The notes under the pieces: model-generated
Seen by the model: the letters and a program-made list of their open reading frames with translations, nothing else
Databases searched by the model: none
Told to the model about the DNA's origin: nothing
Assembly (NCBI GenBank): GCA_964529265.1
Contig: CAZGVW010000095.1
Location: 1-28,169, forward strand
Source: CAZGVW01 sp964529265
Lineage (GTDB): Bacteria; Planctomycetota; Phycisphaerae; Phycisphaerales; UBA1924
DNA length: 28,169 nucleotides
Direction: 5' to 3'
Shown: one piece after another, positions 15,112 to 22,756 of the stretch
How positions within the stretch are numbered: the stretch's first letter is position 1
Layout of the letters: the number at the start of each line of letters is the position of its first letter
Program-made: the position numbers and the translations under genes

Positions 15112-16634
15112 CTCAGTGTCTGCTCGAGCCGAGCGCGCCGCGAAACCGCCGCGAGCGCCTCGCGCCGCTGCTCTTCATCATCGCGCTGTGGGCGGCGCTC
15201 TTCGCGATCCGGCTTGCGGGCCCCACCGACCTCATGGAGAACGACCAGGAGATGCCGCTCTCCTACGTCGTGGACGTGGTGGAGCGGGGCGAGTGGATTG
15301 TGCAGCGGGATTTCCGGGGCGACGTCTCCTCCAAGCCGCCGCTGTACACGTGGATGGCGTCGCTTGTTGCGCTGGCGCGGGGCGGCGTGACGGAGTTTGC
15401 GATGTATCTGCCCACGGGCCTTGCGGTTCTGGGCGTGGCGCTGCTGGTGATGGTGTTCGGGGATCGGGAGTTCGGCAGGCCGGCGGGCATGCTCGGGGCG
15501 ATGTCGTGGCTGCTCTCGCATGCCGCGGTGAAGCACATGGCGCTGGCGCGGACGGATGCGCTATTCACGTTCATGGTGACGCTGGCGGCGCTGCTCACGT
15601 GGCGGGCGTGGTCGAGCGGGCGCGGGTGGACAGTTGCGTGGCTTGCCGCGGCGGGCGCGACGCTGACCAAGGGGCCGCTGGGCGTCCTGCTCGCGGCGCT
15701 CGGTCTGCTTGCGGCGGTGTGGGAGCGCATGCAGGGCCGCGAGACGGCGATCCGCGGACGGCTGCTGCCGGGAGTCATCCTGTTCGCGGCGATCATCGGC
15801 GGCTGGACGGCGCTGGCGCACGAGCGGGTCGGGTCTGATCTCTTCGCGCGGATGGTGGGTCGCGAACTGGTCGCGCACGCGATTTCGAGCGTCGAGGAGC
15901 GGTCGATCTGGGATGTCTTCACGCCGCCGCTCTATGTGCTCTCGCGCTTCGCGCCGTGGAGCGCGCTCACGATCATCGGCCTGTGGCGCATGGTTGCGGC
16001 GCCCGACCAGGACGACCGGCGGCGGCGGTTCGAGCGGTTCCTGTGCTGCTGGCTGGCCGGCGGCGTCGCCGTCTTCATGCTGGCCGTCTCGAAGCGTCCG
16101 GACCACATCGTGCCGCTGTTGCCCACGGCGGCGCTGCTGGCGGGGAGGGAACTGGCGATCTGGATGCGGGCGCTGCGCCCCGGCGCGGCGCAGCGCCTCT
16201 GCGCAGCGCTGGCCGTGTTCGGCGTCGCCGTCGTGTTCTTCCACTACCACAGCCGCCGCATGGCGAACCCGAGGGTGGATCGATCCGCGGGGATGCAGGC
16301 GCTGGCGGAGCGGGTGCGGGAGGCGCATCCTGAGGCGGCGGCGCGATCGATCGATGCGCCGTACGCGCTGCAGTTCTACATGCGCGACTGGTCGCGGCGG
16401 GCGACGGTCGCCGAGGCGGCGGAGTTTCTCGCGGCGGATCGATCGTCGCTCGTCACGCTCAGCGCGGAATCGCTCGAGCCTCTGCGCGCCGAGGCGGAAG
16501 CGCTCGGCGTATCGCTGCGCATCATGGACGAATCCGAAGGGCCGGGCGATGCGACCGTTCTCGTCGTTCACGCGGACGGCGCGGCCGAGACCGGGTTATC
16601 GCCCGACCCCGATCACGCGAAGCGCACGCAGTAA
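15108..16634 (+). CDS. ArnT-like / GT39 family membrane glycosyltransferase
   Basis: Integral membrane transferase of the ArnT/PMT superfamily, which moves a sugar from a polyprenyl-phosphate donor to an acceptor on the outer side of the membrane. The 508-aa protein has a first helix (about 19-38), then an acidic loop with ENDQEMP (44-50) where the catalytic Asp/Glu is expected, and the conserved RGDVSSKPPLYTW (70-82). About 10-12 hydrophobic segments reach to residue 390, and a soluble domain of about 115 residues ends the protein. The start overlaps the LAB_N stop as ATGA. The 3' end overlaps the convergent BNR gene by 22 nt. The acceptor (lipid A-like lipid, protein or other glycan) cannot be told. 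Confidence 0.88.
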   Translation: MTQCLLEPSAPRNRRERLAPLLFIIALWAALFAIRLAGPTDLMENDQEMPLSYVVDVVERGEWIVQRDFRGDVSSKPPLYTWMASLVALARGGVTEFAMYLPTGLAVLGVALLVMVFGDREFGRPAGMLGAMSWLLSHAAVKHMALARTDALFTFMVTLAALLTWRAWSSGRGWTVAWLAAAGATLTKGPLGVLLAALGLLAAVWERMQGRETAIRGRLLPGVILFAAIIGGWTALAHERVGSDLFARMVGRELVAHAISSVEERSIWDVFTPPLYVLSRFAPWSALTIIGLWRMVAAPDQDDRRRRFERFLCCWLAGGVAVFMLAVSKRPDHIVPLLPTAALLAGRELAIWMRALRPGAAQRLCAALAVFGVAVVFFHYHSRRMANPRVDRSAGMQALAERVREAHPEAAARSIDAPYALQFYMRDWSRRATVAEAAEFLAADRSSLVTLSAESLEPLRAEAEALGVSLRIMDESEGPGDATVLVVHADGAAETGLSPDPDHAKRTQ

Positions 16635-17701
16635 ATCGGCGGAAGATTGGTCGAGATCGCGCTCCACGAATCGCCCTGGTCTTCGCTCACCCACAGCGAG
16701 CCGGTGGTGGAGCCCATGGCGAGGCGATCGCCCGATTCATCGACTTCGAGGCAGTGGCGATAGACGAGGTCGTAGGCGTGATCCTGCGGGAGCCCCTTGC
16801 GCAGCACATCCCATGACTTGCCGCCATCTCGCGTGCGCGAGACGACGACCTTGCCGTCTACAGGGATGCGGCGCTCGTCCTTGATCGCGGGCGCGAGCCA
16901 CGCGGTGTCGGGCTCGCGCGGATGCACGGCCACGCCGAAGCCGAACCTGGATGGCGGCACATCGGGGCACTCGCGCCAGGTCTTCGCGCCGTCCGTCGTG
17001 CGGAAGACGCCGTTGTGGTGCTGGGCCCACAGCGCATCCGGCGCGCCGTCGCAGCGCACGACGCGGTGCGGATCCTGAATGTTGGGATTGTCGCGCGATT
17101 CCGGCGGCATGTACTCCGCGAACATGCCGGTGGCGCAGCAGGTCCACGTCTTGCCGCCGTCTTTCGTCGCCCACGCGCCGCCGCAGGAGACGCCGACGAT
17201 GACGTGGCGGCTGTTGCGCGGATCGACGCAGACGGAGTGAATCCCCGGCACGTCATATCCGCCGCCGAACCATTCCGAGCGTTCAGGGCGGTTCCACAGC
17301 GATTCGACGAGCGACCACGAATCGCCGCCATCGCGCGACACGAAGAGTCCGCCCGGAAGCGTGCCGCACCAGAGCAGCCCGGGCTGATCGGCGCCGCCGG
17401 TTTCGAGGCACCAGACCTGCTCGAGGCTCGAGCCCTTCACCTTCTCCGCGCCCTCAGCCGCGGGATAGGCCGGAACCGCCGTCTCGTCCCAGGTGCGGCC
17501 ATCGTCGCGCGAGCGGTGCATCTTCACGCCGAAGTGGCCGAGTTTGAGCGAGGTGTGGAGGACGCCGTCGCGCGGATCGCGCAGGAGCATCGTCACGGGG
17601 TCGCCCAGGAACGCCGTGCGCTCGACGGCCCACTTCCCGCCCTTGCCGCGGCGGATGGCGAAGAGGCCCTTGCGCGTGCCGACGTGGATGAGATCAGCCA
17701 C
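16613..17701 (-). CDS. BNR/Asp-box beta-propeller protein (sialidase/sortilin-like fold)
   Basis: A 362-aa propeller with six Asp boxes: SRDDGRTW (64-71), SRDGGDSW (122-129), TKDGGKTW (179-186), TTDGAKTW (235-242), TRDGGKSW (290-297) and SEDQGDSW (339-346). Automatic names for such proteins are often 'exo-alpha-sialidase' or 'glycosyl hydrolase', but I do not see the Arg triad and F/Y-R-I-P motif of true sialidases, so enzyme activity is not supported. There is no signal peptide; it starts directly with ADLIHVGTRKGLFAI, so it is probably cytoplasmic. The start is GTG at 17701 with GGAGAG just upstream. It is 18 nt downstream of the MoaD-like gene, almost certainly in one operon, which suggests a joint function. 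Confidence 0.85.
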   Translation of the reverse strand: MADLIHVGTRKGLFAIRRGKGGKWAVERTAFLGDPVTMLLRDPRDGVLHTSLKLGHFGVKMHRSRDDGRTWDETAVPAYPAAEGAEKVKGSSLEQVWCLETGGADQPGLLWCGTLPGGLFVSRDGGDSWSLVESLWNRPERSEWFGGGYDVPGIHSVCVDPRNSRHVIVGVSCGGAWATKDGGKTWTCCATGMFAEYMPPESRDNPNIQDPHRVVRCDGAPDALWAQHHNGVFRTTDGAKTWRECPDVPPSRFGFGVAVHPREPDTAWLAPAIKDERRIPVDGKVVVSRTRDGGKSWDVLRKGLPQDHAYDLVYRHCLEVDESGDRLAMGSTTGSLWVSEDQGDSWSAISTNLPPIYCVRFA

Positions 17702-17719
17702 GGTTTCTCTCCATGAAAA

Positions 17720-17989
17720 TCAGCCGCCCGACAGGGCCTGCATGACGAAGACCTCGCACGAATCATCCACAGGATCGCTGAGGCCTTCGCGATCCCTCAC
17801 GGGCTTGCCGTTCACGAAGACGGCGATGTGCTTCCGGGGCCGGCCTTGGTCGTCGAGAATGTAGCCGCGGAGGCGGGGATTGGCGCCCAAGGCGATATCC
17901 AGCGCCTCGCGCACGGAGGTGGCGGCGACGGTGCGCTCCGGCGCTTCGACGTGGCGTTTCAGGTTGTCAGTGAAGACGACCCGCGGCAT
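17720..17989 (-). CDS. MoaD/ThiS family small beta-grasp protein with C-terminal Gly-Gly
   Basis: An 89-aa ubiquitin-fold protein of the sulfur-carrier family. The end VFVMQALSGG matches the MoaD/ThiS tail, where the terminal Gly is adenylated and thiocarboxylated by an E1-like enzyme. The core fits the fold: strand VVFTDNL, helix VREALDIALGANPRL (26-40), then HIAVFVNGKPV (54-64). A MoaD role in molybdopterin synthesis would need MoaE, and a ThiS role would need ThiG/ThiF; none is in the window. GGAG precedes the ATG on the minus strand. It is transcribed first, with the BNR propeller gene 18 nt behind, and is divergent from the ABC transporter. Family is clear; pathway is open. Confidence 0.88.
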   Translation of the reverse strand: MPRVVFTDNLKRHVEAPERTVAATSVREALDIALGANPRLRGYILDDQGRPRKHIAVFVNGKPVRDREGLSDPVDDSCEVFVMQALSGG

Positions 17990-18076
17990 GAAATCTCCGC
18001 GGGTATCCTACGAAAGGGATTCGGATGGTTCACGGGGGTGTTTGGCGGGCGTGCGCGCGGGAGGCGATCCTCGGCG

Positions 18077-18931
18077 ATGCTGAAACTGCACGATCTGCGG
18101 AAATCGTTCGGGAAGACGGTGGCGGTGGACGGGCTGTCGCTGGAGGTTCGCCGCGGCGAGGTGTTCGGCCTGCTGGGGCCGAACGGCGCGGGGAAGACGA
18201 CGACGATCCACATGGCGGTTGGGCTGCTGCGGCCGGATTCGGGCACGGTGACGCTGGAGGGGCTGGGCGCGCCGACTGATCCGGCGGTGCGGGCGCGGAT
18301 CGGCGTGGCGCCGCAGGCGCTGGCGATCTACGACGAACTCTCGGGGGCGGAGAACCTGCGCTTCTTCGGGAGGCTGTATGGGCTGGCGGGGACGGCGCTG
18401 GAGGAGCGCGTGGCGGGGTTGCTGGAGTTCACGGGCCTCACGGAGAAGGGGCGGCAGAGCGTGGCGGGGTATTCCGGCGGCATGAAGCGACGGCTGAACC
18501 TCGCGGCGGCGATGGTGCACGAGCCGGACCTGCTCATGCTCGATGAGCCGACGGCGGGCGTGGATCCGCAATCACGGAACGCGCTCTTCGACATGGTGGC
18601 CGCGCTGCGGAAGCAGGGGAAGACGATCGTCTACACGACGCACTACATGGAGGAGGCGCAGCGGCTGTGTGACCGTGTGGCGATCATCGATCACGGGCGG
18701 TGTCTGGCGCTCGACTCGGTGGAGCGGCTGATCGATGCGCACGGCGGGCGCAGCGTGGTGACGGTGCAGCGGGCGGCGGGCGAATCGCGCACGGAGACGG
18801 ATGACCCGGTGCGCGAGTCGCAGGCGGCGATGGGAAATGGCGCATCCGGGGCTGTGCTCGGCGTGCGGATCGAGAGGCCGAATCTGGAATCGGTGTTTCT
18901 GGCGCTGACGGGCCGCAGCCTGAGGGACTAG
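18077..18931 (+). CDS. ABC transporter ATP-binding subunit (ABC-2 exporter type)
   Basis: ATPase subunit of an ABC-2 type exporter (NatA/CcmA/DrrA-like). With the ATG at 18077 it is 284 aa. It has Walker A GPNGAGKT (34-41), Q-loop Q80, signature YSGGM (132-136), Walker B LLMLDE (152-157) and switch H189 (TTHYMEEA). The C-terminal extension of about 60 residues before the last conserved piece ESVFLALTGRSLRD is typical of this subgroup. The frame is open upstream to 17828, but the ABC fold begins at MLKL. No good ribosome site precedes the ATG. The permease gene begins 6 nt after the stop, so the pair forms one exporter. The substrate is unknown; drug, sodium or lipid are all possible. Confidence 0.95.
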   Translation: MLKLHDLRKSFGKTVAVDGLSLEVRRGEVFGLLGPNGAGKTTTIHMAVGLLRPDSGTVTLEGLGAPTDPAVRARIGVAPQALAIYDELSGAENLRFFGRLYGLAGTALEERVAGLLEFTGLTEKGRQSVAGYSGGMKRRLNLAAAMVHEPDLLMLDEPTAGVDPQSRNALFDMVAALRKQGKTIVYTTHYMEEAQRLCDRVAIIDHGRCLALDSVERLIDAHGGRSVVTVQRAAGESRTETDDPVRESQAAMGNGASGAVLGVRIERPNLESVFLALTGRSLRD

Positions 18932-18937
18932 AAGCGA

Positions 18938-20269
18938 ATGAAGAACGACGCGGGACGCTCCGGCGCGCGGGCCGTGACGGCGCTGGCGAAGAAGGACTTG
19001 CGGCTGCTCGTGCGCGACAAGATGGGCTTCTTCTTCACGCTCGTGTTCCCGCTGGCGATGGCGGTGTTCTTCGGGACCGTGTTCCGGGGCCAGCAGGAGG
19101 GTGAGGGTCCGAAGGGCATTCCGATCGTGATCGTGGATGAGGACGGCACGGAGCGCTCGGCGAAGTTCGTGGAGACGCTGATCGCGGCGCCGGAGTTCGC
19201 GGCGGAGCGACTGGCGACTCGGCCGGAGGCGGAGGACATCGTCCGCCGCGGGGAGCGCACGGCGTATGTGATCCTGGCCCCCGGTTTCGGCGAGGCGAGC
19301 GAGCGGATGTTCTGGGGGGACCCCGCGAAACTGGAGGTGGGGGTCGATCCATCTCGAAGCGCCGAGGCGGGCATGCTTGAAGGCTTGCTCACGAAGTACG
19401 GCTTCGAGCGCATGCAGGAGATGTTCACGAACCCGGACGCCAGCCGCGCCAGCACGCAGAAGGCGATGGAATCGCTGGCGGAATCGGATGCGCCGCCGGC
19501 GACGCGCGCGCTGCTCACACCATTCCTGAGCAGCCTCGATGCGTTCATGACCGGGCTCCCGGAGGTGCAGGCGCAGGAGGGCGAAGCGCCGGCGGGCGCA
19601 TTCGGCAGCGCGGGCTGGCAGCCGATGGTCATCGAGCGCGTGAGCGTCGGCGCGCCCGCCCGTCGCGATATGCCGCAGAACGCTTACGCCGTCTCCTTCC
19701 CGCAGGGGATCATCTGGGGCGTGATCGGCGCGTGCGCTGCGTTCGGGCTCTCGCTCGTGACGGAGCGCAACCGCGGCACGCTGATCCGGCTGCGCCTGGC
19801 GCCGCTGCGGCGGGCGCACATTCTCGGCGGCAAGGCGCTGGCGTGCTTTCTTGTCACTGTGGCGGTGTCCACGATGCTGCTGCTCATCGCGGCGGCGGTC
19901 TTCGGCGTGCGGCCGGTGTCGCCGGGATTGCTGGCGATTTCGGTGGTGTGCATCGCGGTGTGCTTTGTGGGCCTGATGATGCTGCTGGCGTGCCTGGGCC
20001 GCACGGAAGCCGCGGCGAGCGGGCTTTCGTGGGCGGTGCTGCTCGTGATGGCGATGATCGGCGGCGGCATGGTGCCGCGGTTCATCATGCCGGACTGGAT
20101 GCTCATGGCCGGGGCGATCAGCCCGGTGTCGTGGGCGATGCGCGCGCTGGAGGGGCCGATGTGGCGCGGGCTTTCATTCGTGGAAATGCTGCCGATTTAC
20201 GGCGTGCTGCTGGGCGTGGGCGTGGTGTGCTTCGCGGCGGGGGCGCGGGCGTTCCGGTGGCAGGAATAG
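18938..20269 (+). CDS. ABC-2 type transporter permease subunit
   Basis: Membrane partner of the ATPase encoded just upstream (6 nt gap). The 443-aa protein has the ABC2_membrane_3 layout: one helix near the N-terminus (about 27-46, FFFTLVFPLAMAVFFG), a large extracytoplasmic domain of about 200 residues, then five further helices between about 245 and 440. Between helix 2 and 3 lies the coupling region ERNRGTLIRLRLAPLRR (about 272-288), typical for NatB/YhaP-like permeases ('E-R-x-x-G-T'). The large domain includes a PQGIIWG-type entry to helix 2. The substrate is not indicated by the sequence or neighbours. Confidence 0.92.
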   Translation: MKNDAGRSGARAVTALAKKDLRLLVRDKMGFFFTLVFPLAMAVFFGTVFRGQQEGEGPKGIPIVIVDEDGTERSAKFVETLIAAPEFAAERLATRPEAEDIVRRGERTAYVILAPGFGEASERMFWGDPAKLEVGVDPSRSAEAGMLEGLLTKYGFERMQEMFTNPDASRASTQKAMESLAESDAPPATRALLTPFLSSLDAFMTGLPEVQAQEGEAPAGAFGSAGWQPMVIERVSVGAPARRDMPQNAYAVSFPQGIIWGVIGACAAFGLSLVTERNRGTLIRLRLAPLRRAHILGGKALACFLVTVAVSTMLLLIAAAVFGVRPVSPGLLAISVVCIAVCFVGLMMLLACLGRTEAAASGLSWAVLLVMAMIGGGMVPRFIMPDWMLMAGAISPVSWAMRALEGPMWRGLSFVEMLPIYGVLLGVGVVCFAAGARAFRWQE

Positions 20270-20351
20270 GCGCGGGACGGGTGGTTTTGCGCTTTGGCGG
20301 GGCGCGGGCGGGGGTTAGGATCAAGCCGGATGCGGAATGAGGAGAGCCGCC

Positions 20352-21482
20352 ATGCGGAATAAACGTGTTTGTGCGCGCATGCGCGCGGGGTGTGCCGCGG
20401 TGGTTGCGGCGGCGGGCGCCGCGGCGGGGGCCGAAGCGAAGACCGGCGGGTCGTGGGCGCCGCTTGCGTCGATGAATCTGGCGCGGCAGGAAACGGGCGC
20501 GGCGCGCATCGGGGACACGGTGTACGTGGTGGGGGGGTTGCTGGCGCCGCCGGGGCTTGCCGCGACGGACACGGTGGAGGCGTATGACATTGCGCTGAAT
20601 GACTGGATCTTCGTCGAGCCCATGCCCGCGCCGCGCGATCACATGGGCGTGGCGGCGGTGAACGGGCTGCTGTACGTGGTCGGCGGCTATGCGGGCGATT
20701 TCGCGCCGAAGAGCACGGTGTTCATCTACAACCCGGCGATGAACTCGTGGTCGAACGGCCTTCCCTTGCCGCAGGCTCGCGGCGGCTGCTGGGCGGTGGC
20801 GCACGACGGACGCATCTACGTGTTCGGTGGGGTCTTCGGCGGGGCGGCGCAGCGCACGACGTTCGTCTTCGATCCGGATCTGCAGATGTGGTTCACCGGG
20901 GAGGATATGCCCACGGCGCGCGAGCACCTGACAGCCGCGGTCGCGGGGCCCTTCATCTATGTCATCGGGGGCCGCGCCGGCGGCTCGAACAGCCGCAACG
21001 ACCGCTACGACCCTGTGGCGGACGCGTGGGCGCCCATGACGCCGATGCCCACGGCCCGCAGCGCGATGGCGGTTGCGGCGCTGGGTCCGCGGATTTTCGT
21101 GGCGGGCGGTGAGGTTCCGATGCTGTTCGACGCGAACGAGGTGTACGACGTGCGCACCGATTCATGGGAGTGCCGTGAGCCGATGGCGATACCGCGGCAT
21201 GGCGTGGCGGCGGTGGCGCTGGATGATGGAATGCTTGCGCCGGCGGGGGGGATCATTCAGGGCCTGCAGCCGACGAGCGCTGTGGATGTGTTCGTTCCGC
21301 CGGCGAAGTGCGATGCGGACCTGAACGGCGATGGCATGGTGGGTTCGACGGATCTGGCGGCGCTGCTGGGGGCGTGGGGCCCCGCGGCGCCGGGCGCGGG
21401 CGGCGCGGACCTCAACTTTGATGGCGTCATCGGCAGCAGCGACCTGGCGCAGATGCTCGGCGGGTGGGGGGCCTGCCCGTAA
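20352..21482 (+). CDS. Secreted kelch-repeat propeller with C-terminal dockerin pair
   Basis: A 376-aa protein with a signal peptide (hydrophobic Ala-rich about 11-27). Six kelch-like blades follow, with Gly-Gly pairs at 61, 111, 159, 207, 252 and 299, each after a short hydrophobic strand (VYVVGG, LYVVGG, IYVFGG, IYVIGG, IFVAGG, LAPAGG), and Trp residues in the expected spacing. From 320 on there are two calcium-loop motifs, DLNGDGMVGSTDLAALLGAW (323-342) and DLNFDGVIGSSDLAQMLGGW (353-372), ending GACP. I chose the ATG at 20352 because AGGAGAG (20340-20346) lies 5 nt before it; the ATG at 20337 is in frame but would contain that site. Probably extracellular; the binding partner is unknown. 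Confidence 0.9.
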   Translation: MRNKRVCARMRAGCAAVVAAAGAAAGAEAKTGGSWAPLASMNLARQETGAARIGDTVYVVGGLLAPPGLAATDTVEAYDIALNDWIFVEPMPAPRDHMGVAAVNGLLYVVGGYAGDFAPKSTVFIYNPAMNSWSNGLPLPQARGGCWAVAHDGRIYVFGGVFGGAAQRTTFVFDPDLQMWFTGEDMPTAREHLTAAVAGPFIYVIGGRAGGSNSRNDRYDPVADAWAPMTPMPTARSAMAVAALGPRIFVAGGEVPMLFDANEVYDVRTDSWECREPMAIPRHGVAAVALDDGMLAPAGGIIQGLQPTSAVDVFVPPAKCDADLNGDGMVGSTDLAALLGAWGPAAPGAGGADLNFDGVIGSSDLAQMLGGWGACP

Positions 21483-21487
21483 GCCTG

Positions 21488-21493
21488 TACGAT
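21488..21493 (+). promoter_or_regulatory. Possible -10 box (TACGAT) next to the GT4 start codon
   Basis: TACGAT ends 6 nt before the ATG at 21500, and no ribosome site is present. A transcript starting here would begin almost at the start codon. The box directly follows the stop codon of the kelch gene. Confidence 0.3.
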
Positions 21494-21499
21494 GCCCCG

Positions 21500-22741
21500 A
21501 TGAGCGTCGCCCGCACGAGCGCCCATCCGCAGCAGCACGACGGCCGCCCCGCGGCTACCTCCGGGGGCGGGGGCGGGGCCGGGGGCGCGGGCGCCACCAT
21601 TCTCGTCATCTGCCCGTGGATGCTGGAGCGCCGGCCGGACCGGCCGATCCGCGGCGTGCAGATTCACGATCTGCACGTGTTGCGCTCGCTCGTGGCGCTC
21701 GGGCACCGGCCCACGATCCTCGCCGACCCGTGGTGGAAGCCGCGGCTGCCGGAACTGCTCGGCGCCGCGATGCCGGAGGTGATCTGGACGCCGCCGCTCG
21801 GGCAGCCAGCGGTGAACGCCATCGTCGGGGTGCTGCGCCTGTCGGCCGCGAAGCGGCGGTTCGATCGCCTCATCATCACGAACGACACGCGCTCCATGTC
21901 CGCGGCGTTGCCGCTGCTTCGGGCGACGAAGATCTGCGGCCGCGGGGCGATGATCGCGGCCAAGCGCATGCCGCCGCGGCTGGTGCGCGCGCTGCGACGG
22001 GCGCCGATGGATGTCGCGTGCGTGAACGGGCAGATTGCGGGCGAGATCAACCAGGCTGTGCCGGGCCGTGCGCACGTGTACTTCGGGATTCCCAACGCGG
22101 ATGAGTTCCACCCGCCGGCGGATCTTGGGCTGCGCCACCGCGAGCCCTCGGCGGAGAAACCTCTCCGCATCGTGATTCTCGGCAAATTGGATGATGAGTG
22201 GAAGGGCGCGGACACCGTGGCGGAGGCCATTGATTCGCTTTCCGCGGGGACGCAGCGGCGCCTCGAACTGCATCTCGCGGGCTACGCGGATCTCGACCGC
22301 GCGCCGAAGGGCGATCGCGTGCGCGCCTATCGCTTCATGCCCGCCTCGGAGATGCCGGAGTTCCTCCGCACGATGGATGTCATGGCGGTGCCCTCCCGCG
22401 CCAAGGAGACCTTCAGCCAGGTCATCGTGCAGGGCATGCTCACCGGGCTGCCGATTCTCTCATCGGAGCACCCCGTGCTCGTCGAGAAACTGGATGCCGG
22501 TGGCGGAATCGTCTGCGGCGCGCCAGCCGACTATGCCGCGGCCATCGAGCGCCTGCTGAATGATGCGGCCTTGCGCGAGGACATGGGCCGCGCCGCCCGC
22601 CGCACGGGTCTGGAGCGATATGTCTGGAGCACGGATGAATACTGCCGCCGCTTCCTCGGCCTCGCGTCACCCGATCCCGAAGTGAACGCACGAGGCGCGC
22701 CCGCTCGGGAAGTCGTCGCGAGCGCCCGCCCGGGCGCCTGA
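21500..22741 (+). CDS. Group 1 (GT4-like) glycosyltransferase
   Basis: A 413-aa GT-B fold glycosyltransferase. A flexible Gly/Ala-rich N-terminus (about 1-32) precedes the first Rossmann half (ILVICPWMLE, then a Gly-rich entry near RGVQIHDLHVLRSLVALGH). The second half has LRIVILGKLDDEWKGADTVAEA and the donor-site region VPSRAKETFSQVIVQGMLTGLPIL, with the E-x7-(E/Q) pattern of GT4 enzymes partly kept (Q in the second place). The ATG at 21500 lacks a ribosome site and follows a TACGAT box by 6 nt. The DUF4105 gene follows by 15 nt, with its ribosome site over this stop, so the two are coupled. Acceptor and sugar are unknown; an envelope polysaccharide or glycolipid is likely. Confidence 0.83.
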   Translation: MSVARTSAHPQQHDGRPAATSGGGGGAGGAGATILVICPWMLERRPDRPIRGVQIHDLHVLRSLVALGHRPTILADPWWKPRLPELLGAAMPEVIWTPPLGQPAVNAIVGVLRLSAAKRRFDRLIITNDTRSMSAALPLLRATKICGRGAMIAAKRMPPRLVRALRRAPMDVACVNGQIAGEINQAVPGRAHVYFGIPNADEFHPPADLGLRHREPSAEKPLRIVILGKLDDEWKGADTVAEAIDSLSAGTQRRLELHLAGYADLDRAPKGDRVRAYRFMPASEMPEFLRTMDVMAVPSRAKETFSQVIVQGMLTGLPILSSEHPVLVEKLDAGGGIVCGAPADYAAAIERLLNDAALREDMGRAARRTGLERYVWSTDEYCRRFLGLASPDPEVNARGAPAREVVASARPGA

Positions 22742-22756
22742 AGGAGCGCCTGTCGC

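Noticed and set aside
16613..17701. True exo-alpha-sialidase
   Set aside because: Asp boxes are present but no F/Y-R-I-P motif, no convincing Arg triad and no signal peptide.
18025..18279. Small frame from ATG 18025 with AAGGGA upstream
   Set aside because: Runs out of frame through the Walker A region of the ABC ATPase gene; no independent support.
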